From: Patescibacteria group bacterium | Lineage (GTDB): Bacteria; Patescibacteriota; Microgenomatia; UBA1406; GWC2-37-13 | Assembly: GCA_026415975.1 (NCBI GenBank) | Contig: JAOAFZ010000005.1 | Location: forward strand, 55,285 to 119,284 | Length of the DNA stretch: 64,000 nt | Direction of reading: 5' to 3' | Part shown: positions 51,558-61,109 of the stretch, one piece after another | Numbering within the stretch: position 1 is the first letter of the stretch | Layout: each line of letters opens with the position of its first letter | Program-made: the position numbers and the translations under genes | The notes under the pieces: generated by a model | Database searches by the model: none | What the model saw: only the letters and a program-made list of their open reading frames with translations | What the model was told of the DNA's origin: nothing

Positions 51558-52808
51558 TCAATTTTCTTTATGTATAATATAAGGATATATCTTCACTGCG
51601 ATTTGCATTTTGTATCGTTGCTGGTATTTGTGGTGAAATTTTCTCAATAAACTTTTATTTAGCTGCAGAGCATATTTTTTATTCGGCACTTGATAAACCG
51701 GCCCAAACTCGCCTATATCTCTTAGGAATTGACTATACGAGTAAGCCATATCACCATATAGTCGTTCTCGTTTTTGTGATTCAACTAACTTATCGTTTTC
51801 AACAGGTATTGCTTTAATTCTTTGATTGGCTATCATTGAATTTATAGTAACCATGCCTCGCTCAGTTCTAACAACAACTAAATTAGTACCTGTCTTTGAT
51901 AGGGAGCCTTCGACTGTATGATCATCACCGACCACGATGTCTGCTAGCATATTATGCGTGTTTACATAAGTTAGGAACCCTTTTGTTGTGTAGTATCGTT
52001 CTGAGGCAGCTTTTGATTGAGAATTAAAACGGGGATATTCTTTGACTTTTCCATCTCGAAAAATAAATCGTATTTTACCTACCCGCCCCTTTCCCCTATA
52101 TTGAATATCGTCAAGTTCATTTTTGTTAATATTGTAATAGCAACATAATGCATCTATGCTTTTATGGGTAAAATACCACCCGAAAAGTAATCCAATCGTA
52201 ATTACTATTTTAGACTTCAATTCTGGCCGCATCTTGGATATATACGGATACACATCATCAAGTTGCCAAGGCACACAAACCAGTGCCATTTTTTTATGGT
52301 TTTGGTTTTCAAGTAAAGGTATCATTTTAGTGTAGTCAAGCATGTGGTAGATTGACGTAGGCATACTCTCAATTTCATCCGCCGTCGTGATGATTCTCGG
52401 TTCGTGAACAAGAGGCCCGGTTTTCATTACACTTATCGCACTATCAATTTCCTTATTCTCTAATAGGTCTAGGAGAACCTCTTTAACGAGTCCTCCAGAA
52501 CTGGCTCTATAGTTACGGTCGAAATTGGTGCTTTGAGCAACGAATGTTTTCTTTACATGGCCAAGTGGCGTATTTGGTTTGGAGTTGAAAACAAACTGTA
52601 TCAACTGATTATAGTCACACCCTAGCGAAGGGCATAAATTTTTGAAAAGAGCAGTTTCATCTTTGTGCAATTTCCCTTTTAACTCATAAATACCCGAATT
52701 CGCGTTCAGTTCAAGTCGCAAATTAGATTTCTTACATGCGTGTATAGCTCCTGAACAACTGAGTACAGAACCTTCTGCGACAACTTTTTTAATTTCGTTA
52801 GCGTCCAT
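51558..52808 (-). CDS. FrhB/FdhB-like (coenzyme F420 hydrogenase beta subunit family) protein
   Basis: A 416-aa protein. The N-terminus has CSGAIHAC, a reduced form of the Fe-S Cys cluster of this family, and LCPSLGCDYN. The core has RASSGGLVKEVLLDLLE, ISVMKTGP and IGLLFGWYF, and the late VGDDHTVEGS replaces the usual ADITVGDxW. In glycan loci such proteins often lie beside polysaccharide pyruvyl transferases, as here. They may reduce or modify sugars, but the reaction is unknown and F420 use cannot be assumed. Its start overlaps the pyruvyl transferase C-terminal frame by 11 bp. A 136-bp AT-rich gap separates it from the following GT-C gene. Confidence 0.8.
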   Translation of the reverse strand: MDANEIKKVVAEGSVLSCSGAIHACKKSNLRLELNANSGIYELKGKLHKDETALFKNLCPSLGCDYNQLIQFVFNSKPNTPLGHVKKTFVAQSTNFDRNYRASSGGLVKEVLLDLLENKEIDSAISVMKTGPLVHEPRIITTADEIESMPTSIYHMLDYTKMIPLLENQNHKKMALVCVPWQLDDVYPYISKMRPELKSKIVITIGLLFGWYFTHKSIDALCCYYNINKNELDDIQYRGKGRVGKIRFIFRDGKVKEYPRFNSQSKAASERYYTTKGFLTYVNTHNMLADIVVGDDHTVEGSLSKTGTNLVVVRTERGMVTINSMIANQRIKAIPVENDKLVESQKRERLYGDMAYSYSQFLRDIGEFGPVYQVPNKKYALQLNKSLLRKFHHKYQQRYKMQIAVKIYPYIIHKEN

Positions 52809-54054
52809 TGTTAGTTGATTGAACTAACAAAGAAATTTGCCCTCGCCCTTTTGCTGTAAAAACGCTTACGGCCTGTTGAATCTTTTGTTTTGTTTCTTTT
52901 TCATTGCTCAGTAAATCCTTAACCCGCTTAAATATTTCATGTGCAATGTTAGTATCCCTCCAAAGCTCTGTGCCATTTGCATCAACAACCAGCTCAGGGC
53001 ATTTCATGTCAGTTTTTATAATACCGTCGTATTTCATATACTATACGAAACGGCAATCGCAGGGGTGCAACCGCAATAACTTGATATTGACGCATGCATT
53101 CTGCAGGTAATAGTAAGCCTTCCGTTTGCTAGGATTCCCCTAGCCTCAGAGGGTAAAAGCACATCGTTAATAGCCAACACCTGTTTTTTATCTTCTAATG
53201 AATCCACTATTTTTTTCTATGATTCTTCGATCGTCAGCGACTGGAGGTCCATATACGTGAGCCATAAGTACCAATTTTATTCCCTTATACTCATTTGTGA
53301 GCAACCGAACAAGCTCTATCCAGTTATCAATATAATGTTTCTCGTTTTTAGTGTAATGTTGCGGTATTCCAGAAGGTACAATAGTAATGTATCTCTTCTT
53401 TTCTAACCCATACTTCCGAAAAAATTTTTCGTTTTTCTTTTCCTCGGGTAAAGGCATAAAGGCCAGGTCTGAAAACTGACGTACTTGAGTTAAATATAAT
53501 TCTTCTTTGGAGTACTTGAATGATATGGAATCGCGAACGAATATATCGATATTTTTGAGTAGAATCGTTGCGGAAGCTTTTCGCCAGGAGTAAAAAGGTC
53601 CGATAGTCTGTCCAATGATAAAAACTTTTGTTAATAAAGAGTACAAATAAATCCAAACAAGGCGGAAAATTATTCTCCAGGAAGCGTAATACTCACTCAG
53701 GTCATCGCCGCCAAGGATTATCATCCCATTCAGTTTTTTTTGAAACAAGAACATCAGTATTTGCACTACCTGGATTCCGTTCTCGATAAAGAAATTTACA
53801 TATAAATCTTTATTTGACTTTAATTCTTTTTTCTGAGTAATTGGAAGTGCATGAAGCGAATCGATTCCTGGCAGTTCTTGCTTAAGCCGCTCGAGATCTT
53901 GTGGTGTGTTTAATTCGACAAAGTAGCTAACTGTTTTATTTATTTTTTTGGTCTGTTGTTCTATATTCCAAATAGTGTTTATAAGCATCATAAACGACCC
54001 GTTGTTAAGCGTATTATGTGCGTGAAGAATTATGAAAGAGAGATCGGTTTTCAT
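52798..54054 (-). pseudogene. Polysaccharide pyruvyl transferase, interrupted by two frameshifts
   Basis: The first frame (54054-53188, 288 aa) has ILHAHNTLNNGSFMML, ILGGDDLSEYYASW, TKVFIIGQTIGPFYSW and IFVRDSISFKYSK, the pyruvyl transferase pattern. It ends early because of an A7 tract (T7 at 53210-53216). Removing one A continues as IIEKIVDSLEDKKQVLAIND, then GRLTITCRMHASISSYCG and AIAVSYS, the family's C-terminal His motif. A second shift (2 nt near 53041) joins to MKYDGIIKTDMKCPELV, the end of the gene (53037-52798). Both breaks are small indels in simple sequence, so phase variation or assembly error is possible. The enzyme would add pyruvate ketals to a glycan. Confidence 0.8.
53210..53216 (-). 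repeat. A7 homopolymer at the frameshift of the pyruvyl transferase gene
   Basis: Seven A (minus strand) sit exactly where the reading frame is lost. A loss of one A restores 60 further codons that match the family. Short homopolymers can slip during replication, and they also cause sequencing errors. Confidence 0.6.
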
Positions 54055-54057
54055 TTT

Positions 54058-54951
54058 TTACTCACTTTTTGTTGTTGTTGCAATATCCCAGGCAACTGCC
54101 TTGTTTTTGCTTTGGAAAATTTTAACAAATAATTGGATCCCAAAATAACCGAGCATTTTTATTGGTGCCCTAAACATAGCCGCTATTAGCTCTGTAAAAA
54201 ATAACACTTTTGGAATTTCGAAATACTTGCTATCCCCAGGGCTTAAGTATTTTTTGAGTTCTAAAAAAGACACATGAAAACGTGATGCCTGTTTTATGTG
54301 GTCCGAGAGCGTTGCTGGGGACTTGTAATACACAATTGTATTCAAAAGGTACACCGGATTGAATCCATTATGTATTGCCGCTATATATAGATACGCATCA
54401 TTTGCAATAATATTTGGCAGTTTTATGTCATTATAGTAACGCTTCGATAGCACAAGTAGCGCTCCCCTGAATGACAAGACGTTGTTCCCTCCGTTCCACT
54501 TTCTTCGGATCTCCTGTTGCATTGAAACACTTGCGTTTATGCACTTTTCAAAAGCTGTTCGTGCTGGTTTTGGTGAAGTGTTCACTCCCGCAATGCCGAA
54601 TTGTTCGTTATTAACAAGAGAAGTAAGAATGTTATCAAACAAACAATTTCCTTTAAGTTCGATATCGGCATCGCAAAAAAAAAGATAGTCGCCGGTTGCA
54701 AGGCGGAGTATTTCGTTTTGTCGAGTTGTTTTGCCAGCCCGATCTGGATGGCTTATGAGTTTGATGCGTTTATCATTTATCCCCTGTATGACTTTCACTG
54801 TATTATCAGTGCTACCATCGGACACGATTATTAGCTCCTTCAAGTTGTAGTTAGTGTGCTTTTGTGCAAGTATCGATTGCACTAACCGGCCAATACTCGC
54901 TTCTTCGTTGTAAGCAGGAATCCCTACCGTAACGGTTGGTTTACTTTTCAC
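54058..54951 (-). CDS. GT2 glycosyltransferase
   Basis: A 297-aa GT-A enzyme with VTVGIPAYNEEASIG, LIIVSDGSTDNT, DRAGKTTRQNEILRLATGDYL and the DxD motif FFCDADIEL. A later part, GGNNVLSFRGALLVLSKRYY and NDAYLYIAAI, gives the acceptor loop and catalytic Asp of family 2. The C-terminus has amphipathic helices. It adds a sugar at the cytoplasmic face. It overlaps the flippase-GT4 fusion by 11 bp and precedes the pyruvyl transferase by 3 bp, so all are one operon. Confidence 0.88.
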   Translation of the reverse strand: MKSKPTVTVGIPAYNEEASIGRLVQSILAQKHTNYNLKELIIVSDGSTDNTVKVIQGINDKRIKLISHPDRAGKTTRQNEILRLATGDYLFFCDADIELKGNCLFDNILTSLVNNEQFGIAGVNTSPKPARTAFEKCINASVSMQQEIRRKWNGGNNVLSFRGALLVLSKRYYNDIKLPNIIANDAYLYIAAIHNGFNPVYLLNTIVYYKSPATLSDHIKQASRFHVSFLELKKYLSPGDSKYFEIPKVLFFTELIAAMFRAPIKMLGYFGIQLFVKIFQSKNKAVAWDIATTTKSE

Positions 54952-57355
54952 CTCTAATTATTTCCAAACTTTTATTTGCACCAACATCCCAGTTAAACCG
55001 TTTCGCCCAACGGTATGCTTTCATCGAGATACTTTCACGAGTATCTGCCTCTAGTATAAGTTTGCATACTGAATCAGCTAATTTGTTTACATTCCCATAC
55101 TCAACAAGAAATCCCGAAACCCCATCTCTTACCGAGTCCCGCATGCCTGGCACGTCCGCTGCCACAACAGGGGTGCCGCACGCATTGGCCTCTATGTTGG
55201 TAATTGCCCACCCTTCCATAGAGGAAGGGTTCACGAATACCCACGCTTTTTGGTAGAGCTCAAGTTTTTTAGATTCAGAGACTTTCCCGGTAAAAGTTAC
55301 CACATCTGCGATGCCCAATTTTTCTGTAAGCAGAGTAAGCCGCTTCCGTTCTTCTCCATCACCGGCAATTACGAAGGTCGCATCCGGCACCTTTTTTTTA
55401 ATGAGTGGAATGGCTTTTAAAAAAAGGTGAACGCTCTTGTATTTTTTTAGGCGGCCTACATAAAGAACAAGCGGTTTTTTATGCTTTTCACCCGGTACCA
55501 TTCGTGAAGTGTCAACTCCTGGGTGGACGATATGTATACCTGCTTTTCCGATGCCCAACTCTTGCATTTCCTTTTTGGTAGATTCGGATATGGTAATAAA
55601 CTCGACATTCCGATACGCCCAAGGCGTTATGTTTCCTTCCAAATACCTGGCAAGCAAAGCAAGCGGTAATGGTAACGACTCAAGAAATACTTTCTGGTGC
55701 ACGTGAAAGAGAAGGCAGTATACTTTTTCTGATGCAAACAAGGGTGTGAAGAAGGGAATGCCGTTTTGGGAGTCAATTATCACATCGTACCTTTTTCTGA
55801 GTCGAAACAGGTAGTACAGAAAACCCCAGATATATACAGTAAAAAACCCACCACGCCGAATTATTTCAACACCGTCCACTTCCTCATATCGAGAACATTT
55901 AGTATCGTTTCCGCAAAACAGGGTAACCTGGCATCCATTTGCTACCCACCGTTTGGAAAGTTCGTGGATGTATACTTCGGCTCCACCGCCAAAAGCATGC
56001 TTCGTGTCTCGCCAGTTAAAGAGTAATATTCGTTTTCCCGGTGCAGAACTACTGGAATGAGGAAGGGGGAGAAACAAGCACAGAAAGTCAATTATGTTCC
56101 TGATAAGTGCAACACCATCCTGGTGAATTATGTGCAGCAGAAGCATGCTGAACAAGTTTGCCAGAGATAGCACGAGCATAACATGCACCACCTGAGTAAT
56201 GTTCTCGTTAAATAAGGCAATCCCCAGACAAAGTAGGAGGGCTATGAAAAAAGCTACGAACGAGAAAATAAAGTGTTTGCGTGCGAGATGGTAAGTCAGT
56301 ATGGTCGAAGAAATGGTGTATGCTCCTATTGCTATGGAGTAGTAAGGGATATAGGGGAATATAGTGGCGACTTTTTCTCCAAATGCCAGAGGAAGCATTA
56401 TCTCTCCTAAAAAGACCATGCCTAGCACACAGAAAACTACAAAGAATACGGTGCCGGAGAGGATCGTATAAAACGTCGTTGTAGGATTGCGTTTTGATCC
56501 CAGATCGGATGACACAAGGGGTAGCAGTAAGGAATTGAACAAACTTCCGAAAAAGTAAATCATTTTTCCAACCAGCGATAGTAAAGCGTAAATTCCAGCA
56601 TTTAATGGTGAAAAGTAATGTTTCACCAAAAGAATGTCTATTGAAATAAACAGATTATTCGCAAGACCTGTTGTGAGTGCGGCGATAAAAAAGGGTATGG
56701 GAAAATGGGAAGGACCTTTTAAATCTTCTGATGAAAACCGGTACGAATTTGAGATACGGGAAACGAAGGCTACGATACATAGTGCTGCACACAACGATGC
56801 CAGTGGTAACGAAACGTAAGCAAGTTCTGGCCTGCCCGAATAGACAATTATGAATGAAAAGAGCAGCTTGAATAGGGGGTCCAGCAAGATCAGAAGACCA
56901 ACGTAATCCAAAAATAGCCTGCCCTGTAGATATGCTCGACCAAGAGCAGCAATTATGGCTGCGAAAATTACAGGAGACAGATACAAAAGAACAGTTACCG
57001 TATGAATATGAAACAATCGGGTAAGCAGTGGGGAAATTACAATGAATACTGTAGTACCAATAATTGCGTACCGAATTAGCTTTCGCTCAAGGCGACGGTA
57101 AAGCAAGGTTGCATGTTTTGGACCGTGAGAGGCATTAGCGAAAGCCAAATTATGGATTACTGTTGCGCCTACTGCGGCTAGTAAGATATTGAGTAGGTAG
57201 ACAATGGTATTTAAAAAAGTGACTAGCCCGAATTGCTCCGTGCTGAGTACCCGCCCCAGAAATGCATTAAACCCGAAGTTTAGGAAGTTTGCACCCATTA
57301 AGCAAATAAGGAGGATGCCACTTGCGGTAAGAGTCTTTTTTTTCCAAATCGCCAT
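54941..57355 (-). CDS. Flippase-glycosyltransferase fusion (Wzx-like domain plus GT4)
   Basis: An 804-aa protein with two complete domains. Residues about 8-430 are a MOP-type flippase with 12-14 helices (LGRVLSTEQFGLVTFLNTIV near the start, FISIDILLVKHYFSPLNAG in the middle). After a Ser/Pro linker (about 435-446) residues 448-804 are a GT4 enzyme: FGGGAEVYIHELSKRW, HIVHPGVDTSRM, VLYVGRLKKYKSVHLF, VIAGDGEERKRL, and the EX7E region SSMEGWAITNIEANACGTPVV. There is no stop or internal start between them. A -10 TACAAT lies about 48 nt upstream in the 71-bp gap. One protein would both extend and flip the lipid-linked glycan. Confidence 0.88.
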   Translation of the reverse strand: MAIWKKKTLTASGILLICLMGANFLNFGFNAFLGRVLSTEQFGLVTFLNTIVYLLNILLAAVGATVIHNLAFANASHGPKHATLLYRRLERKLIRYAIIGTTVFIVISPLLTRLFHIHTVTVLLYLSPVIFAAIIAALGRAYLQGRLFLDYVGLLILLDPLFKLLFSFIIVYSGRPELAYVSLPLASLCAALCIVAFVSRISNSYRFSSEDLKGPSHFPIPFFIAALTTGLANNLFISIDILLVKHYFSPLNAGIYALLSLVGKMIYFFGSLFNSLLLPLVSSDLGSKRNPTTTFYTILSGTVFFVVFCVLGMVFLGEIMLPLAFGEKVATIFPYIPYYSIAIGAYTISSTILTYHLARKHFIFSFVAFFIALLLCLGIALFNENITQVVHVMLVLSLANLFSMLLLHIIHQDGVALIRNIIDFLCLFLPLPHSSSSAPGKRILLFNWRDTKHAFGGGAEVYIHELSKRWVANGCQVTLFCGNDTKCSRYEEVDGVEIIRRGGFFTVYIWGFLYYLFRLRKRYDVIIDSQNGIPFFTPLFASEKVYCLLFHVHQKVFLESLPLPLALLARYLEGNITPWAYRNVEFITISESTKKEMQELGIGKAGIHIVHPGVDTSRMVPGEKHKKPLVLYVGRLKKYKSVHLFLKAIPLIKKKVPDATFVIAGDGEERKRLTLLTEKLGIADVVTFTGKVSESKKLELYQKAWVFVNPSSMEGWAITNIEANACGTPVVAADVPGMRDSVRDGVSGFLVEYGNVNKLADSVCKLILEADTRESISMKAYRWAKRFNWDVGANKSLEIIRGEK

Positions 57356-57426
57356 TAGGTTAGTTATTATTCAGTAGAATCTCCTTAAAAAAATCTCCTG
57401 ATTGTATCATATAACTAACACCTCGC

Positions 57427-58797
57427 CTACTCCCTTTTTACATACACCGATACCCTCAGGGGGCCGTACGTTTGGTCGCGATAGAGAATGCTATCGGTGG
57501 CCAGCTTCTTTCGGATCTGATCGGCGGTGGCGCGCCGTTTCGGCGGGTGGTCTATGCGGGTAATAAACCACACTCCCGGTGCTCGGGTGGCAGTGGAGCG
57601 GGGTCCGGCGTATCGTTGCGTATAGTACTCGACCGGTTTTTCCAGTTGTTCGGGGAAAAAGACCACGCTATCTCCTGCAACGCGAAGCTCTGTTAGCTCT
57701 GCGGCAACGGTACGGAAGGGTGGTTTTGCCGGTGTAGTGTATGAAATCCGCAGGGTGTTTGCCACAAGAAGTACCAGTACTGCTCCAGCGGCTAGTCCCA
57801 CTCGGCGGGTCAGCTGGCATACTCCCAGTGCCGCAAGAAGCATCGCCGATGGCAATGCGTAGATCATGTATCGTGGCACGAACACTGGCTTTACCGCAAG
57901 TGAAAACAAGAATACCAGTGGTATGGTGCCAAAAAGCAGTGCGGCATGCATCCTCAGTTCTGGTTTATGGCATCTTCGGAGTGCCAGAAGAGTAAATACC
58001 GTCAGCAGGACTGTAACTGCAATACTCCCCCCGGCAAAGGAAAAGTAGAGCTTGCCAAGCTCACTAAGTTGCGGGGGTTGCACCCAGTCAAGCACAGTCT
58101 TGGTTCCTGCGGCGATTTCCTGGTAGCTGGAGGCAATAAGGGTAACTGCAAGGGGTAGAATGCCTGCCATAAATCCGGCGGTAAGCCGCACTACACGAAG
58201 CAGTCTTCTGCTGAGCGTGCCCCGGGAGGTAAAGGCAATAAAAACCAGCTGTACGGCAATCGGCAGAACCGCAAATATATGGGCGTAAATGGATGAAAGC
58301 GCCGCGATCCAATAGGCCAGCAACCGCCTTCGCGATGGCTGTTTCCGGTAGCGTTCCAGTAGTATATGACTCACGATTGTAAGAGCCGCAAAAAGCGGGT
58401 AACTTCGTGCATCCTGTGCGTAAAAGGAATAGAACGGATTTAAAAGAAGCAGTACTGCCGCCAGAACTCCCGCGCGTATCCCCCCGAGCTGTGTGCCAAG
58501 ATAGTACATACCCGCAACTCCCGCGGCTCCTGCAATTGCAGACGGCAGCCGGATCCAGAACTCTGTATCTCCAAAACGCAGGAACGTGAAAAGCGTGAGG
58601 TAGTACAACCACATGTTCCGGTCTTTGTACAGGAATATGTCTACAAGAACGCCCCACTCGCGTGATACCAGATAGCTTGTTGCCTCGTCCAGGCTCAGAC
58701 TCTCGCGGTCTAGGCGGAAGGTGTACAGAGCAAGGGCAAGCAGGAAGAACCCGATCGGGGCAAGAAGCGGGACGAGTGCTTTCGGAGCGCCTTTCAT
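57427..58797 (-). CDS. GT-C glycosyltransferase (ArnT/PMT-like), copy 3
   Basis: A 456-aa protein with 11-12 helices and the shared motifs ESLSLDEATSYLVS, KDRNMWLYYLTLFTF, FWIRLPSAIAG and FYAQDARSYPLFAAL. It has a shorter C-terminal outside domain than copies 1 and 2 (about 90 residues). It presumably uses polyprenyl-phosphate sugars on the outer face. Its base composition is much more GC-rich than copy 2, so the copies have different histories. It starts 5 bp after the secreted glycoside hydrolase gene, and both should be co-transcribed. Confidence 0.86.
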   Translation of the reverse strand: MKGAPKALVPLLAPIGFFLLALALYTFRLDRESLSLDEATSYLVSREWGVLVDIFLYKDRNMWLYYLTLFTFLRFGDTEFWIRLPSAIAGAAGVAGMYYLGTQLGGIRAGVLAAVLLLLNPFYSFYAQDARSYPLFAALTIVSHILLERYRKQPSRRRLLAYWIAALSSIYAHIFAVLPIAVQLVFIAFTSRGTLSRRLLRVVRLTAGFMAGILPLAVTLIASSYQEIAAGTKTVLDWVQPPQLSELGKLYFSFAGGSIAVTVLLTVFTLLALRRCHKPELRMHAALLFGTIPLVFLFSLAVKPVFVPRYMIYALPSAMLLAALGVCQLTRRVGLAAGAVLVLLVANTLRISYTTPAKPPFRTVAAELTELRVAGDSVVFFPEQLEKPVEYYTQRYAGPRSTATRAPGVWFITRIDHPPKRRATADQIRKKLATDSILYRDQTYGPLRVSVYVKRE

Positions 58798-58802
58798 ACA
58801 GC

Positions 58803-60899
58803 CTATTCTATCAGGAGTCCGGTTACCGAGAGGGGTGGTAACGGGACTGTCCAGGTTACCTCGATGCCGGATCGTATGGGAGTGATCGTTTCTTCTGCGG
58901 TTCCGCCGTTATTGGTTGCCGAAGCGCGGTACACAACCGCCCGGGTTGCTTGCGTCAGGTTGGGAGTGGAAAGAGTAATGATCTTTGTCTCGGCATCCTC
59001 ATTCACCAGGACTATTCCCCTGTTGTTTTCGCTGTTTACGAACCCAATCGCAGGAATACTGGCAGGTACGGTGGATTCGTATATTACGCTGGGGCCATTA
59101 CCCAGACCGAGTGTTCTGCTCATAAGCCTCCATGTTTTACTCTGCTCAAGCAATGTGGCGGTTCCGGTAGTGTCGTCCCAGCTGTAAAAGCCGTAATAAC
59201 CAAGGCCGCCGTTCGGCTTTGCCGGGTTAATCGGTTCAAGGGTATGATACTGTGCAACAGGCAAGCCCATTCTCAAAAACTCGGTAAATTTGCGACCGGT
59301 AAAGGGGATTGACCGGTCTCCATTGTTATACGCAGTGGGTATTTGGTCATCAAAGCGATAGTTCCATTCGGTAAGAAAAACTGGCCTGTTACCGATTCCT
59401 GCGGCATCCATACGTGATCTATACCCGCTCCAGGAGGGATACGGAACGTTCTGATGGTAGTCATGATAGCTCACAAAATCGAGCTGGGCAGTTACGAGTG
59501 GATTTGCGATAAAGCCTTCAAAGAACTCAAACTCAAAAGGTGACGAAGCAACGGGGCCTCCTATTATCGCCCGTTTCCCATCATTGGCTGCGGCATCAAC
59601 TTCGCGGATTGCTTCCGATGCGGTGGTAAAAATGGCGGTGTATGCCTCCAGAGGTGTCAGTGTGCTTCCGGACAAATTCATAAACGCAGGCCAGGTAGGC
59701 TCGTTCCAGATCTCAATAAAATCAATCTGTGCCCGATGATTGGCATAGGTTTTTTTCACAATGTCCTTGTATACAGCAAAATCTCTGGGGACACCGGCAA
59801 CACAGCCGCAGGTCGTTAACCAGGGTGGAGCATACGACATAATCGCCATTGTCTTCATGCCCCTCTCGCGGGCCAGTGACAAAACAGTATTGGTGTACGC
59901 GATACTCTGTTGGTTCCAGTTGGCCACATCCTGGACTCCGTTTACGTTATTAATATAGTCTTCCAGTGTAATGCTCCAGGCAACCTCAGTCTCCGGAAAA
60001 AGATCTCGACGGATCATGGTAACGCCGATTTCTTCGATTTTGTTCCATGCATCCAGATGGTCTGGTTTTGGAAAGTGCGCCCCACCAAAAATAAGCGGCG
60101 ATCCGCTGGCAACAGGAGTGAAAAAGTCTATGGTAACAGCGACCGGGACGGGTGACGGGGATGGAGTAGGTGAAGGCGTAGGAGAGGGTGTGGCGGTCGG
60201 CGTGGGCGTAGTGGTTGGTGTCGCCGTGGGTGAGGGTGTAATGGTTGGTACCGGTGTATCGGACGGCGTGGGAGTAATGGTCGCGGTCGGACTGAGTGTT
60301 GGCGATGGCTCGGGACACTCGCGGACAATTGCCTCAATCGCATTGATGTCCACACCATCGGATTCTGCATAGAGATTCAATGGATTTATGCGATCGGTTA
60401 TTCTGACATATCGTATAGAAGCAAGGCCGCTACTGCTAAAATCAATCGGGGTAATTCCAAGGATATTTGTCCGACTTGAGATAATGTCAGAAAGGGGAAA
60501 CCAGGTGGTACCGTCACTACTTACCGCTACATCTGCAGTCTCGATGGGGTAGGTCATTCGTCCGTAGGTGGTTTCGTAGACCAGAAAATCCGGTCCGGGA
60601 GCGTCCTGGACTTCTCCGGAAAAAGCGAAGGATACAGTTCCGGTCCGGCCGGTTGAATAAAAAACATCATCGGGTTCGTTGTAGGCATTTGAAGTGAGAG
60701 ATCGTGAAAGAGGCACGGGCATCTCGTTGAGTTGGGTGCCCGGTTGAACGCTCAGAGTGCTATTGATCCACCTTTGCCCTACAGTACAGGGATTGCCGCT
60801 TTGCGCCCGAACCGGGGAAAGATCAAAAGTGAAAACCAGCAATAGAGCGATAACAGACACCAGGAAAAACCGGAATCGGGAAATACATACGAAGAACAT
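58803..60899 (-). CDS. Secreted glycoside hydrolase (GH39-like) with discoidin-like domain and Thr-Pro spacer
   Basis: From ATG 60899 the product has 698 aa. A signal peptide (about 1-32) is followed by a discoidin-like beta domain (about 36-194: [34 protein letters not shown]). Then comes a 50-residue Thr/Ser-Pro spacer (about 197-250) and a GH-A barrel with acid/base Glu400 (EIWNEPT) and nucleophile Glu511 (LTEWNY). A C-terminal beta domain closes the protein. It is a paralogue of the 34991-36556 enzyme. The first domain may bind sugars or the cell surface. TAATAT (60911-60906, minus) lies 6 nt before ATG 60899, so the GTG at 60905 is not preferred. Confidence 0.87.
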   Translation of the reverse strand: MFFVCISRFRFFLVSVIALLLVFTFDLSPVRAQSGNPCTVGQRWINSTLSVQPGTQLNEMPVPLSRSLTSNAYNEPDDVFYSTGRTGTVSFAFSGEVQDAPGPDFLVYETTYGRMTYPIETADVAVSSDGTTWFPLSDIISSRTNILGITPIDFSSSGLASIRYVRITDRINPLNLYAESDGVDINAIEAIVRECPEPSPTLSPTATITPTPSDTPVPTITPSPTATPTTTPTPTATPSPTPSPTPSPSPVPVAVTIDFFTPVASGSPLIFGGAHFPKPDHLDAWNKIEEIGVTMIRRDLFPETEVAWSITLEDYINNVNGVQDVANWNQQSIAYTNTVLSLARERGMKTMAIMSYAPPWLTTCGCVAGVPRDFAVYKDIVKKTYANHRAQIDFIEIWNEPTWPAFMNLSGSTLTPLEAYTAIFTTASEAIREVDAAANDGKRAIIGGPVASSPFEFEFFEGFIANPLVTAQLDFVSYHDYHQNVPYPSWSGYRSRMDAAGIGNRPVFLTEWNYRFDDQIPTAYNNGDRSIPFTGRKFTEFLRMGLPVAQYHTLEPINPAKPNGGLGYYGFYSWDDTTGTATLLEQSKTWRLMSRTLGLGNGPSVIYESTVPASIPAIGFVNSENNRGIVLVNEDAETKIITLSTPNLTQATRAVVYRASATNNGGTAEETITPIRSGIEVTWTVPLPPLSVTGLLIE

Positions 60900-61109
60900 A
60901 ATCACATATTACATCATGTTAACTTAAATTTTACATATAGCTTTTACACATTATCACGCCGGTTTTCCAGGGAATATAAGAAACAGCACTGCTACGGAGT
61001 TTTCAGAGTCCTTTAGCAGGCAGTTATTATGGAGAGACCGCCTGTGCCGACACTCTTTCCGAAGACATAAATTGCAACGTATAAAGACCTGTAGTAAAAT
61101 ATCAAATCG

